Part shown: in pieces, positions 36,162 to 46,928 of the stretch
How positions within the stretch are numbered: the first letter of the stretch is position 1
How the letters are laid out: each line of letters opens with the position of its first letter
Source of the DNA: Bugulina stolonifera
Lineage: Eukaryota; Bryozoa; Gymnolaemata; Cheilostomatida; Bugulidae
Length of the DNA: 64,000 nucleotides
NCBI GenBank assembly: GCA_935421135.1
Contig: OW285189.1
Location: 7,523,072 to 7,587,071 of the forward strand
Direction: 5' to 3'
The notes under the pieces: model-generated
Databases searched by the model: none
Seen by the model: only the letters and a program-made list of their open reading frames with translations
Told to the model about the DNA's origin: nothing
Program-made: the position numbers and the translations under genes

Positions 36162-36497
36162 TTCTTTCCACATGACATTTCAAAACTCTCACCAATATTG
36201 TTTTCAAATATTCTGATAAAGAAAGATGGAAGCGCTACACAATGTAACAGCTGCATGCTCACCATACTGTAATAATGACTTTTTTTTCACAGTTCTCTAG
36301 GGTCTTTAGAGACAGAAAAGTGGGCGTGTACGCTGCTAGATTAGAAAGCATGTTGACCTGCCATATTGCGCGCAGAACATGTGACATGACGTCATTGAGC
36401 TGCCGTGTAGTTAGTCAATGCTTACTGTATTCATCACATTGATTAATTTACCAGATGCAATGTAGAATTCAAATATAGTTATAATAGTGCGTGTTCA
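36162..36497 (+). promoter_or_regulatory. Copy-2-specific segment with a CRE palindrome, upstream of the signal-peptide exon
   Basis: About 335 bp absent from copy 1. It contains a perfect TGACGTCA (36,387-36,394), a GCGCGC run and an ACATGTGACATG stretch, and ends about 75 bp before the signal-peptide exon ATG at 36,571. It could be the original promoter, lost from copy 1, or an insertion into copy 2. Confidence 0.35.
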
Positions 36498-36570
36498 TAA
36501 TATCTACATCATTAGTGAACAGAAGGTGGATAGATATACATTCAACATTCACAAGGCAGCAGCACTGAAT

Positions 36571-37830
36571 ATGCTGTTGATAATCAGAGCCACTAGTATT
36601 CTATTAATCTGTAACCTTATTACTAAAAATACATATTCACAGATTCTGCAGAATCAGTCAGAAGCTTCGAATGCATCTGAAATTGAGTATGGCTTGACTT
36701 CAACTATGGTGAGCTGTAAACACACTGTCATGTACTTATTAGCATCGTTATAAGTTGTTATAAAACTGGCATGGGACTGCACTGCGTAATAGAAATTTTA
36801 ATCGTTTAAATTCTATTAGCTTGAAATATTTAGTAGGCGACTACTTAATACACCAAATAAAAATATATCAAAAATAGTAGGGGTTGGGTTTTATTTACTG
36901 CATGAAAAAAGTTCTAATATTTTACACATAAAAAGCAATTTTACCATTCACTTAATACAATAGCCTATATACTATGATACTGTTGTTTTAGCAGCATTGC
37001 AATATAATTAATAATTTTTTTCCTATGATGATTTGTAGCAATATTTTATTTCTGTAAAATATAACTAGAGTAAAGAGCTTGCAACAGGTGTCTACATTGT
37101 ACTTGTCTGTGCCTTTAGTACACTTTATATGTGTGGTTTGGGGCTTAAAGTTGGCCCAATATACCCTGGGGCTTGTATGTAGGCCACATGACGCCTACTT
37201 TATAATAGATAAATTCAGGAAAATAAATATGAACTTTTGAAAAACCGTTCAATTGTTACCATCACTGGTCACTTGACCCCGTGAATTGTAGTGCTGATAT
37301 AAAACTGTTTTGCCAGCTGAAGATTATATACAATGTACATGTACACTGTAGGTTACATTGAGGTTTCCTTATCCTATTTGTACATATACTCACACATGTA
37401 TTTATGTAACAAAATTTCACTACCATATAGCACAGGCAATACAGTAATATTGTTCTTGCTACAGAATAATATCTATGAAATTAGTAGCTAAACTTCTATT
37501 ATTAAGTAACTTCTTTGTGCAATATTGGTTTGTGTTATGAGTATTGAATTATTTTCTAGATTGGCATTTCGATACAAGCAGTCATATTTTAGCATGATAG
37601 TTGCATTCTTATTAGTGACTGCCTGGTTAATACTGGACATTGGGGGCACCATAGTATGATTATAATCTGATTGAATTGATTGTTATAAATTAGCTTGAGG
37701 ACCAAGAGTTGGATATAGTTGAGATCTTCCTCTCCCGAGTGAAGACAATAGATGCAGAGTCTTGTACACCAGGAACAGAGTCTGGTCTGGGAGAAGGTGT
37801 TGTACAGTAGTATGGGAAGAACAGGTTTAG
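36571..37830 (+). pseudogene. Two-exon signal-peptide gene remnant, copy 2
   Basis: Exon 1 (36571..36708) matches copy 1 with one Val/Ala change in the hydrophobic segment. Proposed exon 2 (37694..37830) is open from the acceptor through EIFLSRVKTIDAESC but reaches TAG at 37,808-37,810, where copy 1 has CAG. The TAG could be a true stop giving a peptide of about 84 residues; if so, copy 2 is the working gene. Confidence 0.4.
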
Positions 37831-39897
37831 GTAATTATCACCATATTAGGTTGGATATTATTTTATCAGATGAATTTAATAGTTACATAATTAAACATGT
37901 ATATAAGAACATAATTATTGTACATGTATGTACATGTAGCTATAGCATAAAAACGGTTTTGGGGAGTCATTAGTTTAAGTATAAGACCAATAGTAACACT
38001 ATGCTAGGTTACCAAAACATTGCATACCCTTCACTACTAATTGACTAGGTATTGTCTCTCCTTGTATACAAACACGCTGGGAAGGCTACGCTAAAGCAAA
38101 GAGTCAAGTACATGTAAATATTATAATTATTTTGTCATCTAAAAGGAGAAAGAAATACAATTAATGTATAACTATATTGTGCTATTTAAAGATTGAAATT
38201 TGGAGTACGAATGGTAAAGCGCACCTCATGCATATGAATTTGTTTTAATTTCTCCCATAAGTACAGAGATCCCATATCAAATATTGTATTGTCCAAGTGG
38301 GGGTGAGGGACTCATCCCGATTGAAGTGACTCTACTAATTTTGTTAGGCTAATTATTCGTACATTCTGCACCATCACAAAGAGTTAATGTTATTATATGT
38401 ACATTGAATTTATTGCTATTCCATGATATAGAGTACTAGATTTGTAGACCCTGCATGGTGAAAGCAATTGAAACTTACACTCCTACAATTCTTAAATTTT
38501 GTGGATCTCGTTGCTGTTTTGGCCCAATACTAGAGGTTTCGAAAAACTACATTTCCGATGCCAGTGTAATAACATAGATTGTGCATGTATAAAATTCAAG
38601 GTAGAATAGCATATTATTGTAAGACACTCTGGGTGCAGTATAAATACTAGGTAGAATGATATATACAACTAATAATTCTTCACACAAATAAATATTATGA
38701 CCGTATCTACAGATATTGGAAGAAAACAAAAGTACCAACGTTTACTTTGGATATACATATTGTAGCTTCAAAGTTGTTCCCCCATGTAACTGTATGAGGT
38801 GAGAGAATACAACTGCAATATTTTATTGCTGGGTATGTGCGATACTAGTTACAGTATACCATGTTACATAATGTACATTATCATGTTATGTTCACTATTA
38901 TACTTGTATATACATACATGTAATTGTATTTTTATAGAGGCAGAATTTTAATATGGTTATGCCATGTAATGAGTATGAATAATTGTCTTCCTCTAACCAT
39001 GTTATTGTAGTGCTTTTCTACACTAAGTGAGGATACGAGTGTGTGGGAATAACACTTTATTTAAAATCTGGATAAAATATTAGCTTACATGAACCTATTA
39101 ATCTACATGTACATATGCATGTACTGACAGGTAAAATATGTAGATGTACAACACACCAAAGACATTGTTTCTATGCATTACATTGTATTTATGTTACCAT
39201 AGTACATAATAGAAAAGCAGTGATAAGTACAGTGGGGGAAGAACTTTACATAAATGGCTGATGCGTTTCAATGAATATTCCATCAGTCTCAACTACCATC
39301 TGTCAATTGATGCCGCCTGGAGCCTCTCTTGTTGTTCACGTTCTTACCAGGTGTCAGTCAGTCAGCCAGCATAGTTTATTTCCAGTGGATGGAGCCTTAT
39401 TTTAGGGCAAGTCGGTGCAACCATGTGATCGCTTATACGTTGATCTTCTCAGTCCCCTGTGTCACAGCTTGCTGTTGTAATTATTCAATATCAGGACCAA
39501 CCACTCCAATTATTTAACATTTTAAACATCAACTGTGGTTGTTGGCTGGACAATCATAAAGGCCACCGGTGAACTGGCATGAAGTGAGGCCAATGGACAG
39601 CCAAGTTGGCCTGGCCTCTAGAGGAGACGAGTCTTTACCCATCTCAATTATATAGTTCTTGTAGGTGCGCTGGCTATTGCTATGCAGAGAATTCATGTCA
39701 TGTATGTCTGTATAAGTGAGAGTGAATCTTTTTCTTTGCTAATATAAGAATAGAGTATTGTACTTAGTGCTTATACTTATGTGATCTCAAAGTACCAAGT
39801 CTTTTATATGTTTTACCACAAATGTCACATCGATAAGGCTTTGTATCACGGTGCACTCCTTCAGAATGGTACTTGAGTGCAGCCTTACTTTTAAACT
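37831..39897. other. Noncoding region, copy 2
   Basis: No supported gene. It matches 11,728-13,625. About 40 bp near 38,235-38,275 is absent from copy 1 and bounded by CATAT repeats. Confidence 0.55.
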
Positions 39898-42842
39898 TTA
39901 GGCTACAGAGTGAACATTGGTGAGGTCTTTCATCAGCACTATCATATGATTCCTTAACACACCCTTCTGTCTGAATGCTTTTCCACAGACGGTGCAGAAA
40001 TGAGACTTCTCTCTATGTGTATCCTGGTGACTTATCAGCGATCTCTTTTCAGTGAAAGACTTCTTGCAGACAGGGCAAACGTGTGTACGTTCCCTCCCAC
40101 CAGAGTGTATTAATTTATGCTTTTTTAACTGATCTTTCCGTGCGAATGAGATGGCACAAATATGGCAGCTGTATGGTTTCTCACCAGTATGAACTCGTTG
40201 ATGATTTTTAAATGTTGTACATACAGAAAATTCTGCATCACAGACGGAACACTTGTAAGGTTTCTCCTTCCTGTGTATTTGTTGATGACCTTTTAAGTGT
40301 ATTGAATTCTTAAATCGTTTGTTACAGATGTTACAGCAATGGTTTCTCTCCTCAGTGTGTACTGATCTATGAGTTTTCAAAGCGTTTAGTTGTGTGAAGG
40401 ACTTGTTACAGATTTCGCACTGATGTCGTTTCTCTCCTGTGTGAATTCGTCTATGTTCTCTCAAAGTACTAGCCTGTGTAAAGTTCTTGTTACATATCGT
40501 ACAGTTGTATGGTTTCTCTCCTGTGTGAACTACCAAATGATCCTTCAGAACCTTGGCATATTTAAATATCTTCTTACAAATAGTACATTGATGGCGATTG
40601 GTTGATATGTTTGTACACTTGTGATTGGTTAAATTCTTTTTATTAGGGAAACTTTTCTTGCATTTTGAACAGTTGATCTGATCCTTTCGAACTTCCTCAT
40701 CTATGTAAATAAATTATAATACCATTATTCTAGTTATTAGTAAATAACATCAGTACTCAGTATTAGTACCTAATATTATTACATAGTGACAGTACACAGG
40801 AGAAGTACATAGCTGTAGTACGTAATATCAGTACCTAGTCTTAGTACATCGCATTAGCACAATAGCATGATTATGTAGTATTCAAACCTATTTCTTGAAG
40901 TATGACCTCTTCATCACATGGTTCTGACTTTACGTGACTATCTATAGAATAAGAAACATAAATTAAATATACATGTAAACCTAAGTGAACTGACATAAAA
41001 TCATACATGTGCATGTACAATGTACATGTATTTACGATCACACATGTCTACTCACATCATATTCATGTCAACGCATAGCCACCACCTATATTTTCCACAT
41101 TATGTCCACTTGTACACTACTCATTATGTAAGAAGAGAAGGTAGCAAATGCTACATGTAGGCCTGCAAAGGGAGTGCTCTATACAAAAGTTACTCACATG
41201 TACTTGACAGAGACCTGCATACATTGTTACCTGGAGTAGTCATAAGCACTATGTTAATAGCCTCAGCTAGGATTCTGTGTGTGGTTTGAACCATTAGGTT
41301 GGGGTTACTGGAAATGCATTGTAAGTAGAGAAAATAACCAACCTGTAGTAGTTTCTGATTCAGGAGATGTAGAGGGAATCAGATGATGTTCAAGTGGTTC
41401 TATCTTGATCTCTATATCTACAAACATGATATGAACAAAAATTGTAGATACACATACAACAAAGAGTTACATATACATATACAAAGAAAACATACACATA
41501 CAATGAAGACATACACGTACACATAAACGGTACATCTACATGTGCACGTACGTACATGTACACCTACACGTACACGCGCACCTGCACCTGCACCTGCACC
41601 TGCATCTACACCTACAAGTGCACCTACACCGACAAGTGCACCTACACCTACAAGTACACCTACACCTACAAGTACACCTACACCTACAAGTGCACCTACA
41701 CCTACAAGTACACTTACACTTACAAGTACACCTACACTTACAAGTGCACCTACACTTACAAGTACCCCTACACCTACAAGTGCACCTACACCTACAAGTA
41801 CACTTACACTTACAAGTACACCTACACCTACAAGTACACCTACACTTACACGCACACCTACACCTACAAGTGCACCTACACCTACAAGTGCACCTACACC
41901 TACAAGTACACCTACACCTACAAGTACACCTACACTTACACGCACACCTACACCTACAAGTGCACCTACACCTACAAGTGCACCTACACCTACAAGTACA
42001 CCTACACCTACACCTACAAGTACACCTACACTTACACGCACACCTACACCTACAAGTACACCTACACCTACAAGTGCACCTACACCTACAAGTACACCTA
42101 CACCTACAAGTACACCTACACTTACACGCACACCTACACCTACAAGTGCACCTACACCTACAAGTGCACCTACACCTACAAGTGCACCTACACCTACAAG
42201 TACACCTACACTTACACGCACACCTACACCTACAAGTACACCTACACCTACAAGTGCACCTACACCTACAAGTACACCTACACCTACAAGTACACCTACA
42301 AGTACACTTCCACTTACAGGTACACCTACACCTACAAGTACACCTACACTTACAAGTGCACCTACACCGACACTGATAAAAAGCATGGCTTCTCCAGGGT
42401 CTGACACCATAGTAGAGAAAGTTGAGGAACATGTCATGATGTCATAATGCAAGCACATCTTGGTTTCAGTATGAGAGTGTTTTGTGTATTCTGAATAACT
42501 TACCCATAGGTATGTCTAGTTCCTCTTCTCTCTTGATTGGCTCAACTAAAAGGAAACCTCATTGGTTGATATGCTATACAATGGGAATAGTCGTACTATG
42601 TTGTACATACAGACTACGTCACACATCTACATGTACATATTATATTGCATAATTGATATACTACTACACCTATGGATTTATTAAATAAGCAAACAATCAT
42701 CATGTTACGCTGTCTGTGGAGACTATTACTACAAGTCACTAAATTGGTTACAAGAAATTATACAAGAACAAGAAACATTATTTTAATATCTAAACTATAT
42801 TTACATGTATAGCAAGGAACTCTCACCTTCACAGTTCTCCAT
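39898..42842 (-). pseudogene. C2H2 zinc-finger gene copy 2 (frameshifted, last fingers lost)
   Basis: All five exons are present with conserved splice sites: 42842..42827, 42545..42504, 41417..41343, 40941..40888 and 40700 down to 39,898. The psi-K-x-E motifs remain (IKRE in exon 2). A 4-bp deletion near 39,935 shifts the frame in the ninth good finger (HMIVLMKD), so the last two fingers are lost and translation ends at 39,898. Farther down, the original stop region is also deleted between GCTTATA direct repeats (about 39,770). A shorter protein with about eight fingers could still be made. Confidence 0.8.
41577..42372. repeat. CA-rich minisatellite in zinc-finger intron 2, copy 2
   Basis: Same units as 15,488-15,985 but about 300 bp longer. 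Long frames on both strands (up to 346 codons) are repeat artefacts within the intron. Confidence 0.92.
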
Positions 42843-42846
42843 GGTT

Positions 42847-43064
42847 TCAGTGACTGACTGACTGACTGACTGACTGACTGACTGACTGACTGACTGACTG
42901 ACTGACTGACTGACTGACTGACTGACTGACTGACTGACTGACTGACTGACTGACTGACTGACTGACTGACTGGCTGGCTGGCTGACTGGCTGACTGACTG
43001 ACTGACTGACTGACTGACTGACTGACTGACTGACTGACTGACTGACTGACTGACTGACTGACTG
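42847..43064. repeat. (CAGT)n microsatellite, expanded, copy 2
   Basis: About 54 units with a short GGCT-rich interruption near 42,970-42,990, starting 5 bp upstream of the zinc-finger ATG. Copy 1 has about eight units. Confidence 0.95.
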
Positions 43065-43540
43065 TGTTAACTAGTACTAGTGTAGGTTAGAACTGACGGC
43101 TAACTGTACATAGACACCTAATGCTATGGTGCACAAGTAGTGATCATAATACCATGTGTACTGTCTACAAGGAATCTATTTACATATTAATTTCTAATTA
43201 ATTACATTCTTAATCCGATGTAACACTTGACAGACATGTCACCTTGTCAGATGTCATTGTAATATTATTATAATGTGTGTGAACATTGGACACTGCAGGT
43301 GTAGTATGGCTACTCTATGTAATGTACTAATTACTTCTCTGTTACCAACACACTCATACTGTGGAAAAAAGCATGTTGTATGACAATGTACTTCGCTAAG
43401 AAAAACTTTTAGAGTTGTCATCTCTCATTGATATCAGGTGAAAGAAGACAACTACGATGTACTAGACTGTTGATAACATTGGTTAAAAGTTGACCCCGTA
43501 TATGCAATGTACATGTATTTACGTGTATATACTTTCCTGT

Positions 43541-44544
43541 GTTTGGGTCATCATATTATGTGAAATGTGAAGCTGGGCCTATACGACAGGCCATTTTCTT
43601 CATTTAGGCCTGCACTTCACTGCACTGCACCGCACAGCACAGCACCGCACAGCACAGCACAGCACTGTACCGCACTTCACTTCCGTGCACCACACCGCAC
43701 AACAATACACTGGACTCATTTATTTAGGTAAATTATTGGAGTTAGCTACTCATGGTAGTGAACTCCAATATTTTACCTAAGCAAATTTACGCACACAATA
43801 TTATGCGCATTTGCATGTACATGTAATATAAGTATGAAAAACACAAGTTATGTACTTTCAAACACCAATTTGTAGCAGTTGTCTTGTTATTGTACTAGAT
43901 GAATGTAGGCGTGAAAGGAATGGTATTGTAATATTGACACATGATATTTTATTTCCTTTCCACATGGTAGTACAAGCTCCTCAGTAAGTAGTAATTCTAA
44001 AGACTAGTTATTAACAGTACTCGTGCATTTGACTATATATATTTTAAAACAACTGCTGTGTTCCTGAGTAGACCAGCGTCTTATACAGTCATGTACAAAG
44101 AAAGTCTCGTCATTCGGGTAGCATAAGATAAGTCCAGGCTAGACTGGCTAAATAACGCAAAAAATGAGTACAACATAATAGAACTGTTGAGATAAAACCG
44201 TTTATATAATATATGGATTGGTTGTTATTAGTGCCTGATAGATAACATTTCGTCTGCTAATAGTACTCCATTATAACTAGATGTATTTGTGTCAATTAGT
44301 TGTCTATCAACTAACCAAAAATACTGCTTACTTATCTTACAACCATGTTAGAACTGTGAATACAAACAGACTGAAGGTTTTTCTGTTGGAATGACTAATA
44401 GCAAACCTTAATGTAGCAAATCATTCCAGGTTTTAGGGAATGCTTAGATTTCTTTAAGTCAAACAACAAACACATCTTATCTCTAGTCACACCAAATCCA
44501 TAGCAGCTACTCTGTTTAGCACAGACAACTCCACAGTTCTCAAT
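43541..44544. other. Region beyond copy 2, no gene
   Basis: No match to copy 1 inside the window. It includes a low-complexity GCACAGCACC-type run (about 43,605-43,705) and the inverted repeat at 43,724-43,780. No coding exon is supported before lectin exon 3. Confidence 0.6.
43724..43780. repeat. 20-bp inverted repeat with 17-bp loop
   Basis: Arms 43,724-43,743 and 43,761-43,780 are complementary except for one position, around TTGGAGTT/AACTCCAA. It could fold as a hairpin or be the remnant of a small palindromic element. Confidence 0.7.
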
Positions 44545-45537
44545 TTATGATTTGCTGTTGGGATTCAGCTGAAGTTCCCGGTAAACATTTAGACCTCCAC
44601 AAGACTTTGGTTTCTGGAATCGGAAGTGTCCATCTTTCAGAGGACAGTTCTCAGTATGATAGGTGGTCTCAGAAGAGGAAGGCCTTGTGTTGGTGAAGGT
44701 TGGATCAGATGTGGTGGCTGCAGGAGTAGCATGCTCTGCTGTGACATTTAACAAAATAAATTATTCCAAATTTTATGGTGATATTATAAACATCATAAGA
44801 GTACATCAATGTAACATGGTTAGCGGTTGCATAGGAGCAGTGATTATCAGATATGATTAGTTATCCAGGGGACTCATATACACACCCGGGTGTAGGTTTA
44901 GGGCTCAGAATTTATTCTCAGAATGTGGTTTTAAACTATCGACTGGGCTGGCAGTTCTAGGAAATACTTGAAGATGAGCTACAGTAATCTACCAATACAC
45001 TGACAGTGGTGTTTGATTACGGCTTGACTTGTTAGTAAATCTGGTTTTTGAAACCCTCAGGTCCTTAAGTTAGTACAGACAGTTCAAGTACTGATGTTCG
45101 TGCAGCAAGTCTATTAATTGTTTCTGTACTGCTGAGGTGGGTTGCTATCAGCCAATCCATCTCACATATCACTTTGGTTTTAATGATGGGTCGTACATAC
45201 TGTTACATGTAGAACAAGGTAGCTAGAAGGTGATGATTCTCACTGAAAAGTTGTATTTAGTATTATTTACCTTGATCAGTGAGGTCACAGGATATCATGC
45301 TCTGACAAATGAAATAGTGTTTAAACCCGCGGTTTAACGAAAATCTAATTTTTCCAGAACTTCTAAGTTTCCATGTACAGTCTTCACATCTTCCAGGGTC
45401 TTTACAAGCTTCAGACGCAGAGATTTCCGGATGGTGGGACTGATTGAGTGGTGAACCGTTATCTATCCAGTAGTGATCATTATCTTTACATACTAGTCCA
45501 ACAGTAGTGGTCATCCAGGTTTCTAAAATATTCCAGT
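44545..45537 (-). pseudogene. C-type lectin copy 3, exon 1 deleted
   Basis: Exon 2 (45537..45271) is open and gives the whole second half of the lectin domain (HYWIDNGSPL...KHYFICQ). It joins in phase 1 to exon 3 (44738..44545), a Ser/Thr-rich linker followed by a short Cys-containing tail ending NPNSKS. Exon 1, with the start codon and signal peptide, is missing: at about 45,812 the sequence jumps from lectin flank directly to the pseudo-exon region, a deletion of about 1.7 kb relative to copy 1. It could only be expressed with a new 5' end. This copy shows the 3' structure of the family. Confidence 0.78.
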
Positions 45538-45840
45538 CTACATAAAAGCTAGGATACAACATGATGTACTCAAATATATTACGTTGTACATTCTGTATTA
45601 GACAATGTTGTATTTAATCTATATTTACCACTATTGGAATATACACTGCTCAAATCAATTAGCTATATATAGATGTATTTATTATCGACAATTCTATTAA
45701 TGATGTTGAAAAGTACTATAATTTGTTTGTCCAGTTTGATATTTATGCTGTGACCTCACAAAGTAAGGGTAACCCAGAGAAGCATCAAATTTGGGATTAA
45801 TAGGCAAATCTTGCTACTACTACGATATTATTCGTTTTAG

Positions 45841-46397
45841 TTCTAGACTTGCTTCTACATGTCCACAATCCTCTAGGTCACCAATACCACAACGAACAGC
45901 AATGACATAGGCCAGTAGTTCAGGGCAGCCAGCCTTATGATGCAAATAGTCTTCACTAAGCCAAAGGTACAACAAGAAAGCATCTACGGCGAGCACAGCA
46001 GCCTCCGGTGTCCTTACAGATTTCTCTGGCAGACCAAGTTTAGAAAACGTCCAAAGTGGAGATGACTATGTTAAGAAGAGCGTGCTAAGCCTTGTGTGTA
46101 GAAGTTAATGGAAACAGGTTAAGAGAGAAGATAAAAATGGAGGGCACTAACATTGTCATAGAGAATAGTAAAGTTACAGTTAAGACGCGACCCATGCCTG
46201 TTGATATAACTGCTGAGAAGAGCCTAGTGATTGAAGAAACGAGCCCAGTAACTGTCCCAGAGTGTCCAGTAACTGTTACAAATGACCCAGTAACTGTTAG
46301 AAATGACCCAGTAACTGTTGCAAATGACTCAATAACTGTTGCAAAGGACCCAGTGACTTTTGGAAGGTGGAACATCTGCCCTAGTAATTGTTCTTAA
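45841..46397 (+). pseudogene. Decayed duplicate of gene R exon 2, copy 3
   Basis: Same layout as the other two copies. The 3' open frame (46,092-46,397, 101 codons) has fewer DPVTVAN-type repeats but stays in frame. Confidence 0.62.
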
Positions 46398-46928
46398 AAG
46401 TAGTAATTGTAATTTGTGAGATTTATGAAAACACAATTTAAACCATTGTTATCTTATGAAAATATTTATGAACATTGCAAACAATCGAACAATCCAAATA
46501 GGATTGTTTAGGAATGCCTACTAGTTTTATACATTGTATTCTGGTTGTTCTCATGCGCAACATGATATTCATATCGTTCTTGTGAGATCGACCTGATAAT
46601 ACAACCTCGTTTCTACTACAATATAATAATTATAGAACATATCTGTGTATATTATATTAACCAAATATCTGTGTACAGACTCCATACCTGGTAAGTGTTG
46701 TAATCCATTATCAATGAAGTTTATTGTTTGTAGGTTGAAACATAATAATAAATAGAAGCAGGCTTTTTCACACACTCAGTTTTACAAATGCACTGTGCAT
46801 GGCTATCATCCTGCTCCAAATGTGACAGAGAATAGTGGTGCATTGTTTACTGCATGAATATCAACATGATTTTAGCTGCAGAGAGGTGGAGTTGGTGATT
46901 CAGTGTGAAGTGTAGACTACACAACACT
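46398..46928. other. Spacer and probable promoter region of gene R copy 3
   Basis: No gene. Close match to 2,874-3,399 and 23,458-23,967. Confidence 0.5.

Larger units (their letters stand above)
16980..43540. repeat. Segmental duplication, copy 2
   Basis: Same gene order as copy 1, enlarged by copy-specific insertions: a solo LTR, a foldback-like element, a 479-bp MITE, a 5.5-kb LTR retrotransposon and an expanded CAGT array. Each insertion can be placed by comparison with the empty site in copy 1. The left boundary falls inside lectin exon 2. Confidence 0.92.

Noticed and set aside
41418..42458. Frames up to 346 codons on both strands
   Set aside because: Same intronic minisatellite in copy 2.
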